Shown: positions 23,664-35,000 of the stretch, piece by piece | How positions within the stretch are numbered: the stretch's first letter is position 1 | Layout: each line of letters starts with the position of its first letter | Source of the DNA: Turritopsis dohrnii | Taxonomy: Eukaryota; Cnidaria; Hydrozoa; Anthoathecata; Oceaniidae | Length of the DNA stretch: 64,000 nt | Direction: 5' to 3' | Assembly: GCA_027922465.2 (NCBI GenBank) | Contig: BQMF02000029.1 | Location: 434,001 to 498,000, forward strand | Notes under the pieces: model-generated | What the model was told of the DNA's origin: nothing | The model's input: the letters and a program-made list of their open reading frames with translations, nothing else | The model's database searches: none | Program-made: the position numbers and the translations under genes

Positions 23664-24544
23664 CCTTAAAGGGATTTTTTTGCGTGGACTAACTTTTGCA
23701 AGCCAAGGTTTGAGAGCGTTTTGCGTGGAATAATTTTTTGAGTCGGAGCTTCTAAAGGAAAATCTTTGGATTTATATTTGCGAATGGGCACAAAGTGCAA
23801 TGCGTGTACTTTATAATATAGCTAAAAGGGGAACTAAACTTGAAAATTTAATTTTTCAAAAATCTTTTTCTACTTAACCTGTCTGTTAATATAACTTAAA
23901 AAATCATAATTTTATAAGCGAAAGAACTTTTATTCTACATGAACAAGCTCTTTATATTCCTGCATAAAGCCGGTTTTTTTCAAGATCGCTGAAAAGTTTG
24001 GGATCTGGAGCTGAGAATTTATAATGACGTAGAAAAGTTCAAAATAAATGTAGCGTATGTTATACGAGAAAAAGAAACATGTCTGAAAGTAGCAGTGATG
24101 AAAGTTTTAGTTACGAATTTTTATATACGAACAAGTTAGTTCCGTATATAGCTTTGAGCCAACGGTATCTTCATCAGAAGATGAAGACAACGATAATTCT
24201 GAAACCAATCGTACTGAAAGCGATCGTACTGCTGAAACCAATCGTACTGAGTATACAGAGTGTTGCCTTGCAAATTAATGACTACAGAGGTAGAGAGTAT
24301 TTGCAGCAAAAATCACCATTTCCATGCCTGCCACATTGCAAAACCAATGGGTGCTTGATAAGTACAACGAAGTAGTTAATATACGAAAGGTACACAGAGC
24401 CAAAAAACGAGCAAATAAAATCATGAAATTTTGCGTGGATTTATTTTCACGAATCGTTCATTTCTTGACGTTTTGCGTCAATTTATTTTTAAATATTTTT
24501 AAAAGTCGCAAAACTTAATCCACGCAAAAAAAATCCCTTTAAGG
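23664..24544. mobile_element. Complete 881-bp non-autonomous DNA transposon, TA target site
   Basis: Terminal inverted repeats are CCTTAAAGGGATTTTTTTGC at the left and its inverse at the right, flanked by TA on both sides. Inside, about 24079-24270 keeps a short acidic reading (SSSEDEDNDNSETNRTESD) and 24320-24400 a segment shared with the 22.4-kb copy, probably remnants of a transposase gene. The TA duplication recalls Tc1/mariner or piggyBac-like mechanisms, but the superfamily is not settled. Confidence 0.8.
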
Positions 24545-25556
24545 TATTGTGTCCTAGAACATATTACACTCCAAATTTTCACAAGGCTTTAGTGATCTCA
24601 TTGTATGTATATAATTGGTTGGATTCGAATCATCATCCAAAGTTTGTTTTCCTGACATATATCCAAACTAATTCATTGTGCCTCCATTGAGCGGTTTGCA
24701 GGATTATTTTGAACAACGTAATCTTAAAATCTTTTAAATGTGAATTTAAAGCTAATCAGTTCCACACAGTGATAACTTGACCGACCATTGTACAGTGATG
24801 AATAATTTGATACAGTCTGGAATTCCCCAAATTAGCTAATCCCTTCTTTAATTTATTACTGCTTTTCAATTCACTATGATGTTTCAGAGCCAGAAAAACA
24901 GTTTTATAAGACATATCGTTCACCAATATCTTGCACATGTTTATACTTGCAGTATTAATGTTTGGATCAATTCATTCACAACACAAGTGGAAGTGATTTG
25001 TGCTGCTATGACAATGTCATTTGTTTTTGTTTTTCAATATCTCCAACTTTCGGTGTAATATTTATTAAATGAAACGAACATATTTCATGCATTTATTGAT
25101 AGGACGTATTCACCAGTAATTTTGATACTACATACATTTCTGCTGTGATATTTAAAGTTTTTCTCACAGCAAAGTTTCGTTTACTATCAGACATTCACCT
25201 TCTTTTTGAAGAATTTTTTTCCAGAGTCAGCTAAATATCAATATTTCCTCCATAAGGAATGTTCTCATGATTATATTTCGATTGCAATAGTAGATAAAGT
25301 CTTAAAATTCTTCTTCAAAGCTTCTTCTAAATAATCTATACAACTTCCTCAAAACATACCTAAACCAAATCGGTTCGAGAACGTTTCACGTGCTCGGTGT
25401 GCATATTTTACTGACTTTTTAAAGTTTTAAAGGATAACTGAATTGGGAAGTTTTCAACATAAAACGGCTAAAATAACTTCTAAAAGTATTCCAAAAGTAT
25501 AAAAAAGTAACATTTTTATGAATTAACATTGAAAGTGGCCTTTTTGTATTACATTT
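24545..25556. other. LRR-gene intron, nothing recognised
   Basis: AT-rich sequence inside the proposed first intron of the LRR gene. Short open frames on both strands show no family features. No repeat terminus was identified. Confidence 0.5.
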
Positions 25557-26581
25557 CAGGGCTTTAGCCAGAACTTAATAAAATACCACGTATTACCAGA
25601 ATTGGGAATTTTTGGTGCCAAATGTCACCCACCATGGTTGGGTGACAAAGAAAATTTTGGGATCTAGACTCTCTAAAACGTCTTTAAAATCAACTTCTCT
25701 GTGATTTTCGAGCATATAAATAACAACCCAACATTATTAACTTCATCGTTTTTTCATTCATTTTTTTGAACAACAGATTTTTTCTTTCCAGTCTTGTCAT
25801 TATGAGGCGCACTCCTAGAGTTAGTTAAGACGCGCTTTTAATCGCGCACGTAGATACGCTTTAAAAACATACTTAACTTATTATATTAGTTTTCGTGTTC
25901 AATTGACAATGAAGGATAACTTAGGTATATTAAGTGATTATTCACCAACTTGTTGTTGCTAGGGAGAATGGCCACCGTTGCTAAGGTAATTTTGAAATTT
26001 CCTTCGTTGTATGAATTCCTTTGTTCACCAAACCAAAGAATATAAAAACATAAGTGATACCAGTAGGACCCGTTTTCGTGTTATTCAATGAAATTTAAAA
26101 AAAGAATCTTAGTTACCACTCCCTTTACAATCAGAGAAATGGAAGCTTAACCAAGGTTTCAACAAACAGAAATTTACGAAATTTACGCTCAAAATAATAA
26201 CTAAAACATCGTTGATGGAACTCATTTAAAATGAAATGATGCAAACAAAAGAAGAAGTTGAATTGGAAGAAAAAGATTCAAAATAGAAAATTAATCTCAG
26301 CCAGCTGACTTTCAGCTTTTAGTTGAATTGATTTCCTCATTCATTAGTTCCGATATATTTTGTTTTGCGAAGTTGCTTACATGCTCGATATCACGTTACG
26401 AAGGTATGGTAAATTTGGCCTGTAAAGTATTTATTAACACATTAAATACTTTTCCCTACAATAACATAAAAATATTAAAATTTTATCAAATGGGAAAACG
26501 TAACATATACAAATTTGGGAATTTTCTGACAATTGGGAATACCGCGTTATACGCGGTATGACAGGGCTGGCTAAAGCCCTG
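25557..26581. mobile_element. 1-kb MITE with CAGGGCTTTAGCCAG ends (hAT-like)
   Basis: The left end CAGGGCTTTAGCCAG is mirrored exactly by CTGGCTAAAGCCCTG at 26567-26581. A CAGGG start is common in hAT elements, but a clean 8-bp target duplication is not visible. The interior includes CCCACCATGGTTGGGTGAC (25626), which recurs near 60670, and the 25910-26100 block that recurs at 40.95 and 42.7 kb, so the element is composite. Confidence 0.7.
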
Positions 26582-26589
26582 CATTTTGC

Positions 26590-26752
26590 ATAGAGTTTTG
26601 GGTCTTTCATTAACTATTCTGAATAAACAAACAATCCGAAATCCGAACGGACTTTCCGAAAACGGCAAAAAACTGTTACATAGACAGTCAGATAGATAGA
26701 TAGAATGTGTAAACCAAACAATTTCCTACGCATGCGCGCGGAAATTGAATAA
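26590..26752 (-). repeat. Interspersed repeat, copy 2 (inverse of 4855-5015)
   Basis: It shares CCGAACGGACTTTCCGAAAA, the TAGATAGATAG microsatellite and the CAAACAATTTCCTACGCATG region with the first copy, in opposite orientation. It lies immediately after the CAGGG MITE. Confidence 0.75.
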
Positions 26753-27217
26753 TCAACTTGTAAAGTATTTACTGCAGCTTGAGAAAAAATCCACTCCTGA
26801 ACTATTCTTAGTTTACAAAAAAATTGTGGCTCAGGCTGTTCTTAGTTTTTGGAACAATGATTTGAGCCCCAGGTTGTTCTTATTTTGTTCTTATTTGTTG
26901 GCCAAATCTGAGGCCGAATCGTGTTCTTATAAATTGTTCTTTAAAAAAAAGCGTGTATATAAAGGTATAAGCGTAACATAAACAAAAGATTGATCTTTTA
27001 GATGAAGTAACCATGATATCTAGGTATAGTATACTCTTTGGTGCCTAATAGAAGTACTTTTGAGTTATTAGTTACAATTTCAAAGGAGAATTTTCCAACT
27101 CCCCTGTCTATTCCAACCACCTCCCTGCCTATTCCAACCACGCCCCTTTCTATTAGGCACCAGAGAGTAGGAAACATTGTGACATGTACAGAAAAACAAG
27201 CAGAATAGAACACTTGC

Positions 27218-28658
27218 CTGGTGTCATTTTGGGAATGTCAGTAAGTTTTAGTGAAAATTTATTTTGATCTAAATCCAATCTCCTCAAATTCTTTAAACTA
27301 TAAATAACAGCAGGTATCTCTGTTAGTTCATTATTAAACAAATCCAGTGATTTCAAGGCTTTCATTTTGCTCAACGAGTCTGGAATGTTTGTCAACAAAT
27401 TGTTATCGAGTCGAAAATCAACCAGCTTTTGTAAACACCCAATATTTGACGGTAAGTCTTTCAACTGATTTTTAGAGAGCTGTAAAAATTCCAGGTTTAC
27501 TAAATCACAGAATGTTTCTGGCAAATGTTCCAGCATGTTTTGACCCAAATCTAACCAAGACAACTGAATCAGATTGCCAATCATATCAGGTAAACAAGCA
27601 ATTTGGTTTTCATTAATATTGGCTTTCTTTAAATTTGACAACTGACAAAAAGAGTCTGGCAAAACTTTTATCCAGTTGCCATTTTGAAAATTGCTTCGTT
27701 CAAGTTCACCTATTGTGGTACCAAGGTGAAGAGTTTCAAGAACAGACAAACTCCCAAAATTAGTTGCAAGTGTCTCCATGAAATTTGTTCCAGCTTCAAG
27801 TTTTTTCAATTTTTTCGTGTTTTGGCAGAATTCAAAATCAAAGGGCTCAAGGCAGAGTTCATTCTCAGCAAGAGTTAGTTCTTCAAGTTCATATAGACAA
27901 TGAAACCAAGATGGTGCCATCTTAATGGCATTGTTCTCTAAGTACAACTTTTTAATAACTTCTGAACTAGCAAATTCCTCAGGCAAACGCGAAATTTGAT
28001 TGTTACTCAAGTCTAATATTTCAATCTGATTAAGTGAATTAAAAGAGTGTGGAAGTGTTGTTAATGAGTTGGAATTTGCATTAAATACTTGTAGTACACA
28101 GAGTTCACCGAAATCATCTGGTAGTGATGTCAACAGGTTATCACTAATTTCAAAAGTCTTTAAAGATTTCATGTTTGACCATCCATGATGTGGCAACAAA
28201 GAGATTCTATTTTCATCTAAATATAATTCTTCTATCAGTCGTAAGTTAGTTATACTCTTTGGTAAATCTGTTAACCGATTTCCAATGACTGACAAGATAC
28301 TTAAGGACTGTAAGTCTCCAATTAGTTCTGGTAAACAACATAATTCATTTTCATCTAAAACCAGTACCCTAAGGTTTTCAAGAAGGGTAATTTCGTGTGG
28401 TAATTCATTTAAATCGTTGCCAGCAAGGCTGAGCTTCGTCAATCGTTCCAACAAGTTAATTGAATTTGGGAGATTGTTGATACAATTATGATCCAGTGTA
28501 AGACATTTCACACGGTTAAGATCAAGTTTCAGAACTTGTGTTGGGAATTCATATAGATCACATGACGATAGATCTAATTCTTCTTCCTCTAAATCTTCAT
28601 TGAAAGTACTCAACACATCAGCCATTGTATCATTCAACTCATCATGAATACAATCCAT
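27218..28658 (-). CDS. Leucine-rich-repeat protein, first coding exon
   Basis: ATG at 28658 opens 480 codons. After an acidic start (EDLEEEELDLSS) come about 17 leucine-rich repeats of 22-24 residues with the pattern LxxLxLxxNxLxxLPxxI, ending near residue 475. One repeat in the middle is irregular (ETLHLGTTIGELERSNFQNG). There is no signal peptide or membrane segment, so an intracellular scaffold is likely, as in SHOC2/LRRC-type proteins. The exon ends PKMTPG. The following bases read CAG then GCAAGT, the consensus of a rare GC-AG donor, and the phase fits the exon at 22191. Without splicing the frame would run on about 20 codons into repeat-like sequence. Symbol not assigned. Confidence 0.88.
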
Positions 28659-29004
28659 TTTTTTCTAAAAATCAATCCCATTCAATACAAATAATATAAT
28701 AGACATTTTTGATTTTTGTATACACAAACGAAGTCCGTGTTGTTCTTACGTTTTTATTTTAGGTTTCCATGTGTAGTACAAACCTACAGTCTCCAACGGG
28801 TCCCCTTAAAATAGAAAATAACTGTGAATGAAGTCGAACGAATAATGACGAAGAAGAGGGATATGAAAGAACTTCGTTCCCTTGAAATTTCCCTCGTGCT
28901 GCTACAACAGAATCGTGAGGGGCAAAAGTATAGCTTTTATATAGGAACATGCACAAGCAAATGTGCTTACACTGCGGTACGCTAACAATAGTGTGTTTGC
29001 AAGG
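28659..29004. promoter_or_regulatory. Divergent promoter between the LRR gene and TTYH
   Basis: The start codons of the LRR gene (minus, 28658) and TTYH (plus, 29005) face away from each other with only 346 bases between. Both 5' untranslated regions and both core promoters should lie here, or overlap it, unless there are upstream non-coding exons. No TATA box or other specific element is claimed. Confidence 0.55.
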
Positions 29005-32000
29005 ATGGCTGTGTTGCTCAACACCTCTGTGTTGGCGAATTTGTTTCATAAATTCCCCCACATTGATTTCAATTTCTATAACACTACTGTGCTCTTTACT
29101 CCAGATGATCCCAGCTATCAGCAGGTATTATATTTGTTATTCCAAAAAATAATGTTGTCTAAATGTTTTCCATTTTTTGTTGTAAAAAAAAGTGGGTGTT
29201 TGTGTGGTGGCCTATTCGAGCTATGTTTGGAAGTCATCAATTCTAATTTTCTAATTTTTTATTATCTGTAGCAACGAAACAACATAAAAATAGCAGACAT
29301 ATAAGGACCAATGAAATATAAATGATATTTATTTGACTTGATAAGGCAGTTTTTCAACAACAATGGGTAATCAGTACAGTTCAGTGTTAAGAGAGAGTAA
29401 TGACAAACTGCTGACTGACAACTTTGATGGATATTTTTAATGCTTTATACACTTGATCCATTAAGAGCCAATTTCTGTAAGAGTGGGGCAGTTTTAGCAA
29501 CTTCTGATAGTAAAAAAAAATTTTTTCTTTCATTTTGGGACATGTTGTACAAAACCATGTGAGAGGAAAAAATCCAAAATTTGAATGCTCAAAAATCCAT
29601 AATGGCTGAGTTACGCCCATTTGAAGAATTTTGAAAATTAGTAACCGGACCAAAATTGGCCTCTGTTGCAATTTTGCTGGCTTATATCTGAATGCGCCCT
29701 TATAGTCACACAACTTTCTTTTCAGATTCTGTTAATATGGCCTGAAGGCTATTGAAATTGATCAAAAAATTTGTGTGACCATAATGGCGGCACAAGCTAC
29801 AGTCCCCCAAAATCACAACAAAATGAACGCAACACAAACTTTGAACAACTTTGAAGCCTGATATCTACAGGAAAAATGGTTTGTATTACTAAAAACTATG
29901 CAAAATGCGAACTACTATGTTACTACTATTGAAAAAACTTTATTTGGTAAAAAAAAAAATTAGTAGCCTGGGTACTATGGTGATTTTCGTAGCAGTAAGA
30001 AGCAAAAAAAGGCAAAAGTGGTGATTGTTTGCCTCGCTTTCCCGCATTGCGCCCTTAGTTGCATGTGAAAACCTTTTTTGTTTCTGATACTAAACTAATT
30101 GAACTATCAGTAACAAAAGAAAAAGTCATGTGACCTCCTATAGATTTTTCAAAAATTAGCTCAGAAGTTTGAAAAAAAGTCATACGAAATCCTAAGACTT
30201 TCAACTACTGAGATAGACTTGCGCTCTTATAAGTTGTATTACTGACAAATGGTTGAGGAAATTTGGTCAGGTATTTCTTTGTATTAAGCTTATTTGACAG
30301 TTATTGTTATTGAAAATTAAGGATTTCTTCATAAATGCTGATTTAGAGATCTTTTATATCTTAAAATATTAACAAAATTGTATCTGACATGATCTATCTA
30401 GGTATATACATCATCAAGTGAAATGTTGTAAAAGTAATAAAGTAATAACAAGCAAGGAAGTTGAAATAATAAACTTCCAGTGATAAGTTATAAACAAATG
30501 AAGTTAGCTGTGTTTCAGCTTGTCAATATCGCATTGATGAAGGCCAAAGGCCCTGCTATTAACTGGAGCTGGTGGTGTAACTGAACAGACAACGTCTTCC
30601 ATAGCAAACCAGCTAATGTCATCTTTATCCGGCCAGATGAATCGATTTTCCTCACTTCCAATCCTCTTCATACACTTTACTTCAACTTCATCATCTTCCA
30701 TTTTCAATATTTCGCCAGGATACCATCTTCATACCATGGAAACTTTTATGCGGAATCCTTGTACAACATTTGCAAAGTGAATGGAATCAATCTACGAAGA
30801 CTGGACTACAATGAACCCCAAAAAGGAAAGGATCAGTGTGATCGAGATTCTGCTGTTGCCCGGAACGTGTTACGCTGTTTTGTGGATGAAGGAAATGATA
30901 TTGTCTCAGCTGAAGATATTCACAAAGCATTAACTATGTCTAAAATGAAAAACACAAAGGTGTCCGTTGTTTCCTTCGACAAAAGTAAATGCTCAGTCAA
31001 TGCAGATGCAATTCCAAATATTTCATCTTACCATTCCATGGAGTTTACCGCAAATGCAATCAAACTTTGGCGTTATTATGGAATTGGATCTGGTGTTAAC
31101 CAGAATTACACTACTAAATGGTCATTAAAATCTAGCATACAAATTGTGAAGCCATTCACACAATGTACTGGGGCTTCCAATGTTGTGATAAGTGAAAATA
31201 AAAAAAAGCGTAGTGATCGTCAACTTTGTAACGTAATATTTTGTAATTATGAAGAATGTACCACATCTTTCAGCTCCTTTCAAGATTTAGAGGTGCATAT
31301 GATCCAAGGTGTTCATTCAATTCCAAAAGGAATCACTACTTTTGATTGTATAAAAAAGTCTTTTGCAAACAGAATGCTGATGGTGGCGTCAACACATTCA
31401 CATATCACATCGACACCAGGTCCTTCTTCCTCAAAACCTACAGCCTCTATGAATCCATCACAGGTCGGTAAAGGATGGGCACTACCAGTCAGGTCAACTT
31501 TCCGCTTCAATCCCCGACAAAAAGCTTTCCTTTTTAAAGCATTTGAAGATGGTGAAAAGACCGGACAGAAAGCCAGTCCAGAAGATGTTCATATGGCCAT
31601 GCGAAAATGCTTTCCTACCAATGAATATTGTACAGTAAAGCAAATTCGTTCCTTATTTTCTCGATGGAGCAAACAAGTACGCACATCATCCTTGTCTGAG
31701 TTACAGGAAAAAGCGTCCAGTAAGTAATTTCAAAACTTTGGACTGATTTATGTTAAGAGGGCTAAGAATTTAATAGAAAAAGCTATGTCTGGCATCACCT
31801 CTTGATATTATTAAGCTTCATTCTCTATTTTCAACAACAAAGACATTAAAATGTTAATTGCAAGTTTATTAGTGACTAAACATGGCACTGAATCCTATGA
31901 ATGTACGGCTTTAAAAAAAATTCTTTCAATTAGGTCCTGTGTTGGAAATTGGAAAATGGGTGATCGTAAAGTTTAATAAACAATGGTATCCTGGCGAAAT

Positions 32001-35000
32001 ATTGAAAATGGAAGATGATGAAGTTGAAGTAAAGTGTATGAAGAGGATTGGAAGTGAGGAAAATCGATTCATCTGGCCGGATAAAGATGACATTAGCTGG
32101 TTTGCTATGGAAGACGTTGTCTGTTCAGTTACACCACCAGCTCCAGTTAATAGCAGGGCCTTTGGCCTTCATCAATGCGATATTGACAAGCTGAAACACA
32201 GCTAACTTCATTTGTTTATAACTTATCACTGGAAGTTTATTATTTCAACTTCCTTGCTTGTTATTACTTTATTACTTTTACAACATTTCACTTGATGATG
32301 TATATACCTAGATAGATCATGTCAGATACAATTTTGTTAATATTTTAAGATATAAAAGATCTCTAAATCAGCATTTATGAAGAAATCCTTAATTTTCAAT
32401 AACAATAACTGTCAAATAAGCTTAATACAAAGAAATACCTGACCAAATTTCCTCAACCATTTGTCAGTAATACAACTTATAAGAGCGCAAGTCTATCTCA
32501 GTAGTTGAAAGTCTTAGGATTTCGTATGACTTTTTTTCAAACTTCTGAGCTAATTTTTGAAAAATCTATAGGAGGTCACATGACTTTTTCTTTTGTTACT
32601 GATAGTTCAATTAGTTTAGTATCAGAAACAAAAAAGGTTTTCACATGCAACTAAGGGCGCAATGCGGGAAAGCGAGGCAAACAATCACCACTTTTGCCTT
32701 TTTTTGCTTCTTACTGCTACGAAAATCACCATAGTACCCAGGCTACTAATTTTTTTTTTACCAAATAAAGTTTTTTCAATAGTAGTAACATAGTAGTTCG
32801 CATTTTGCATAGTTTTTAGTAATACAAACCATTTTTCCTGTAGATATCAGGCTTCAAAGTTGTTCAAAGTTTGTGTTGCGTTCATTTTGTTGTGATTTTG
32901 GAGGATTGTAGCTTGTGCCGCCATTATGGTCACACAAATTTTTTGATCAATTTCAATAGCCTTCAGGCCATAGTAACAGAATCTGAAAAGAAAGTTGTGT
33001 GACTATAAGGGCGCATTCAGATATAAGCCAGCAAAATTGCAACAGAGGCCAATTTTGGTCCGGTTACTAATTTTCAAAATTCTTCAAATGGGCGTAACTC
33101 GGCCATTATGGATTTTTGAGCATTCAAATTTTGGATTATTTCCTCTCTTATGGGTATGTGCAACATATCCCAAAATGAAAGAAAAAGAAAATTTTTACTA
33201 TCAGCACCTGCCCCACTCTTACAGAAATTGGCTCTTAACAATCATTTATGTTTATTGATGCCATTTACAGATTATATTTATATATACAAACGAGAGAGAA
33301 TATCAATCTCAAAACTATATATAATTTAGATAGTGCCTTAAAAGTATGTAAACATTTGAAAGTTATCTCTATGAGGTATTATATTATACCGTATTTCCTC
33401 TTTTTAGCGCCCCCTCTTTTTAGTGCTCCCCTCTAAAGCGTCCCTCTTAATCCGAAAATAATTTTATAAGTTATTTAATACTTCGTTCAGCGTAACAGAC
33501 TTAAGAAAATAGTGATGCGGAATGCGGGCATTATTCATTATGCATTATTTTGCAAATGAAATAATGACATACAATGCGCATTTTTTAATTTTTAATTAAG
33601 GCGGATTTTAGAACAGACCTTTTCATAAATGTTATGAAGTATTACACAATATTAACGAGCCATTCTCTATTTATTTTTGTTAAATACATCAGGTGTGTTT
33701 GTTTCTATTTTTCACTTCACGATATACTAACATTTGTCTAGACAGTCAAGTAAAAGAAAGTCACGTCGCGACATGTATCTTAGCAACGTTTATGTTCAAG
33801 ATGATTATATTGTTCTAAAATTTCAGTCACCACTTATGTTGTTGACGTAGTTTTATTCTTCTTTTTCATTAAAGAAATATTATTTCTTCTTTATAATAAA
33901 TTGTTGTGCCGATTTCGATTTCTTCATACGTCTCTAACATGTAAAAAAATCAAAACTTTTGGTTATACAAAAAAAAATTGAAACAAAAATTTTTGAACAA
34001 TGATGGAGAGCATATTGATTGTCGTTGCGCTAATTCTGATGTATATTTCGTTTTAAAGGAGAACATTTAAAAATGAACATATGTGAAGAAATAACTATTT
34101 TGTAAATCTCTCCACCGTTGTTCCGACCAATTTGATTTGAAGATCTATTTACAATTCTGTTTGCAACAACAGAGGAAAGATCTACGAAACTAGGGCATAA
34201 AACTCTGAGGAGTCATAATTAAATAGAAATATGTAAAGATGCTTTAAGTTGTAAAAATAATGTATTTTAATGCGCATTATTTGTCCGAAAAATCATAATG
34301 CGGGCGGGTTACGCTGAACGAAGTATTAAATAACTATGGCCTAAAATGCTAAGAATATCTAAAGTTACAATTAAAACTAAAATGTACAGTAATATTTCTT
34401 TTTGCCGCTGACACAGTAAGTAGTCGGAACCACAAGTCCATTTTCAAGTTTCTGTCCACCAGTGACTTTCGCAAGTATTTCGTTGTTAACTTTTTCGACG
34501 AATTTGCAAAATAAAAAAGATAGTTCAATTGGGACATGACCAACTAACTGATTTTCATCTTTGTAAATTCCGACAGCTAGTTGTCAAATAGCTTTGCCTC
34601 TTCTCTCTTATCATGTTTGCAAATCAAAGTTTCTCTGATGAAGGGTGTCCACTTGTCTTTGTATACATGATGTCCTCTAATTACGCTTTCTACATCCAGA
34701 GTATAATCATTTTTATATTTCTGTATTGTTCTTGCCATGATTTCTTCTTCGAGTACTCCTTTTTTCTTGCAATCTTTTCTTCCTAAGGCATGCATCAAAT
34801 AGGAGAGCTTGTTACTGTGATAATAATATATTTGAAAGTAACATTGATTTAGAAATTAATAATAATAATTAAGCCAAAGAATGAAGAATGATAAAGACAT
34901 GAAACCACAGTGCGGCATTATTTTCTAATGTGATGTTATTTTCTATTACATTACATGGAGCAATCAGTAGGGTGTATAGCTCACTTGGTAAGACAGTTGG

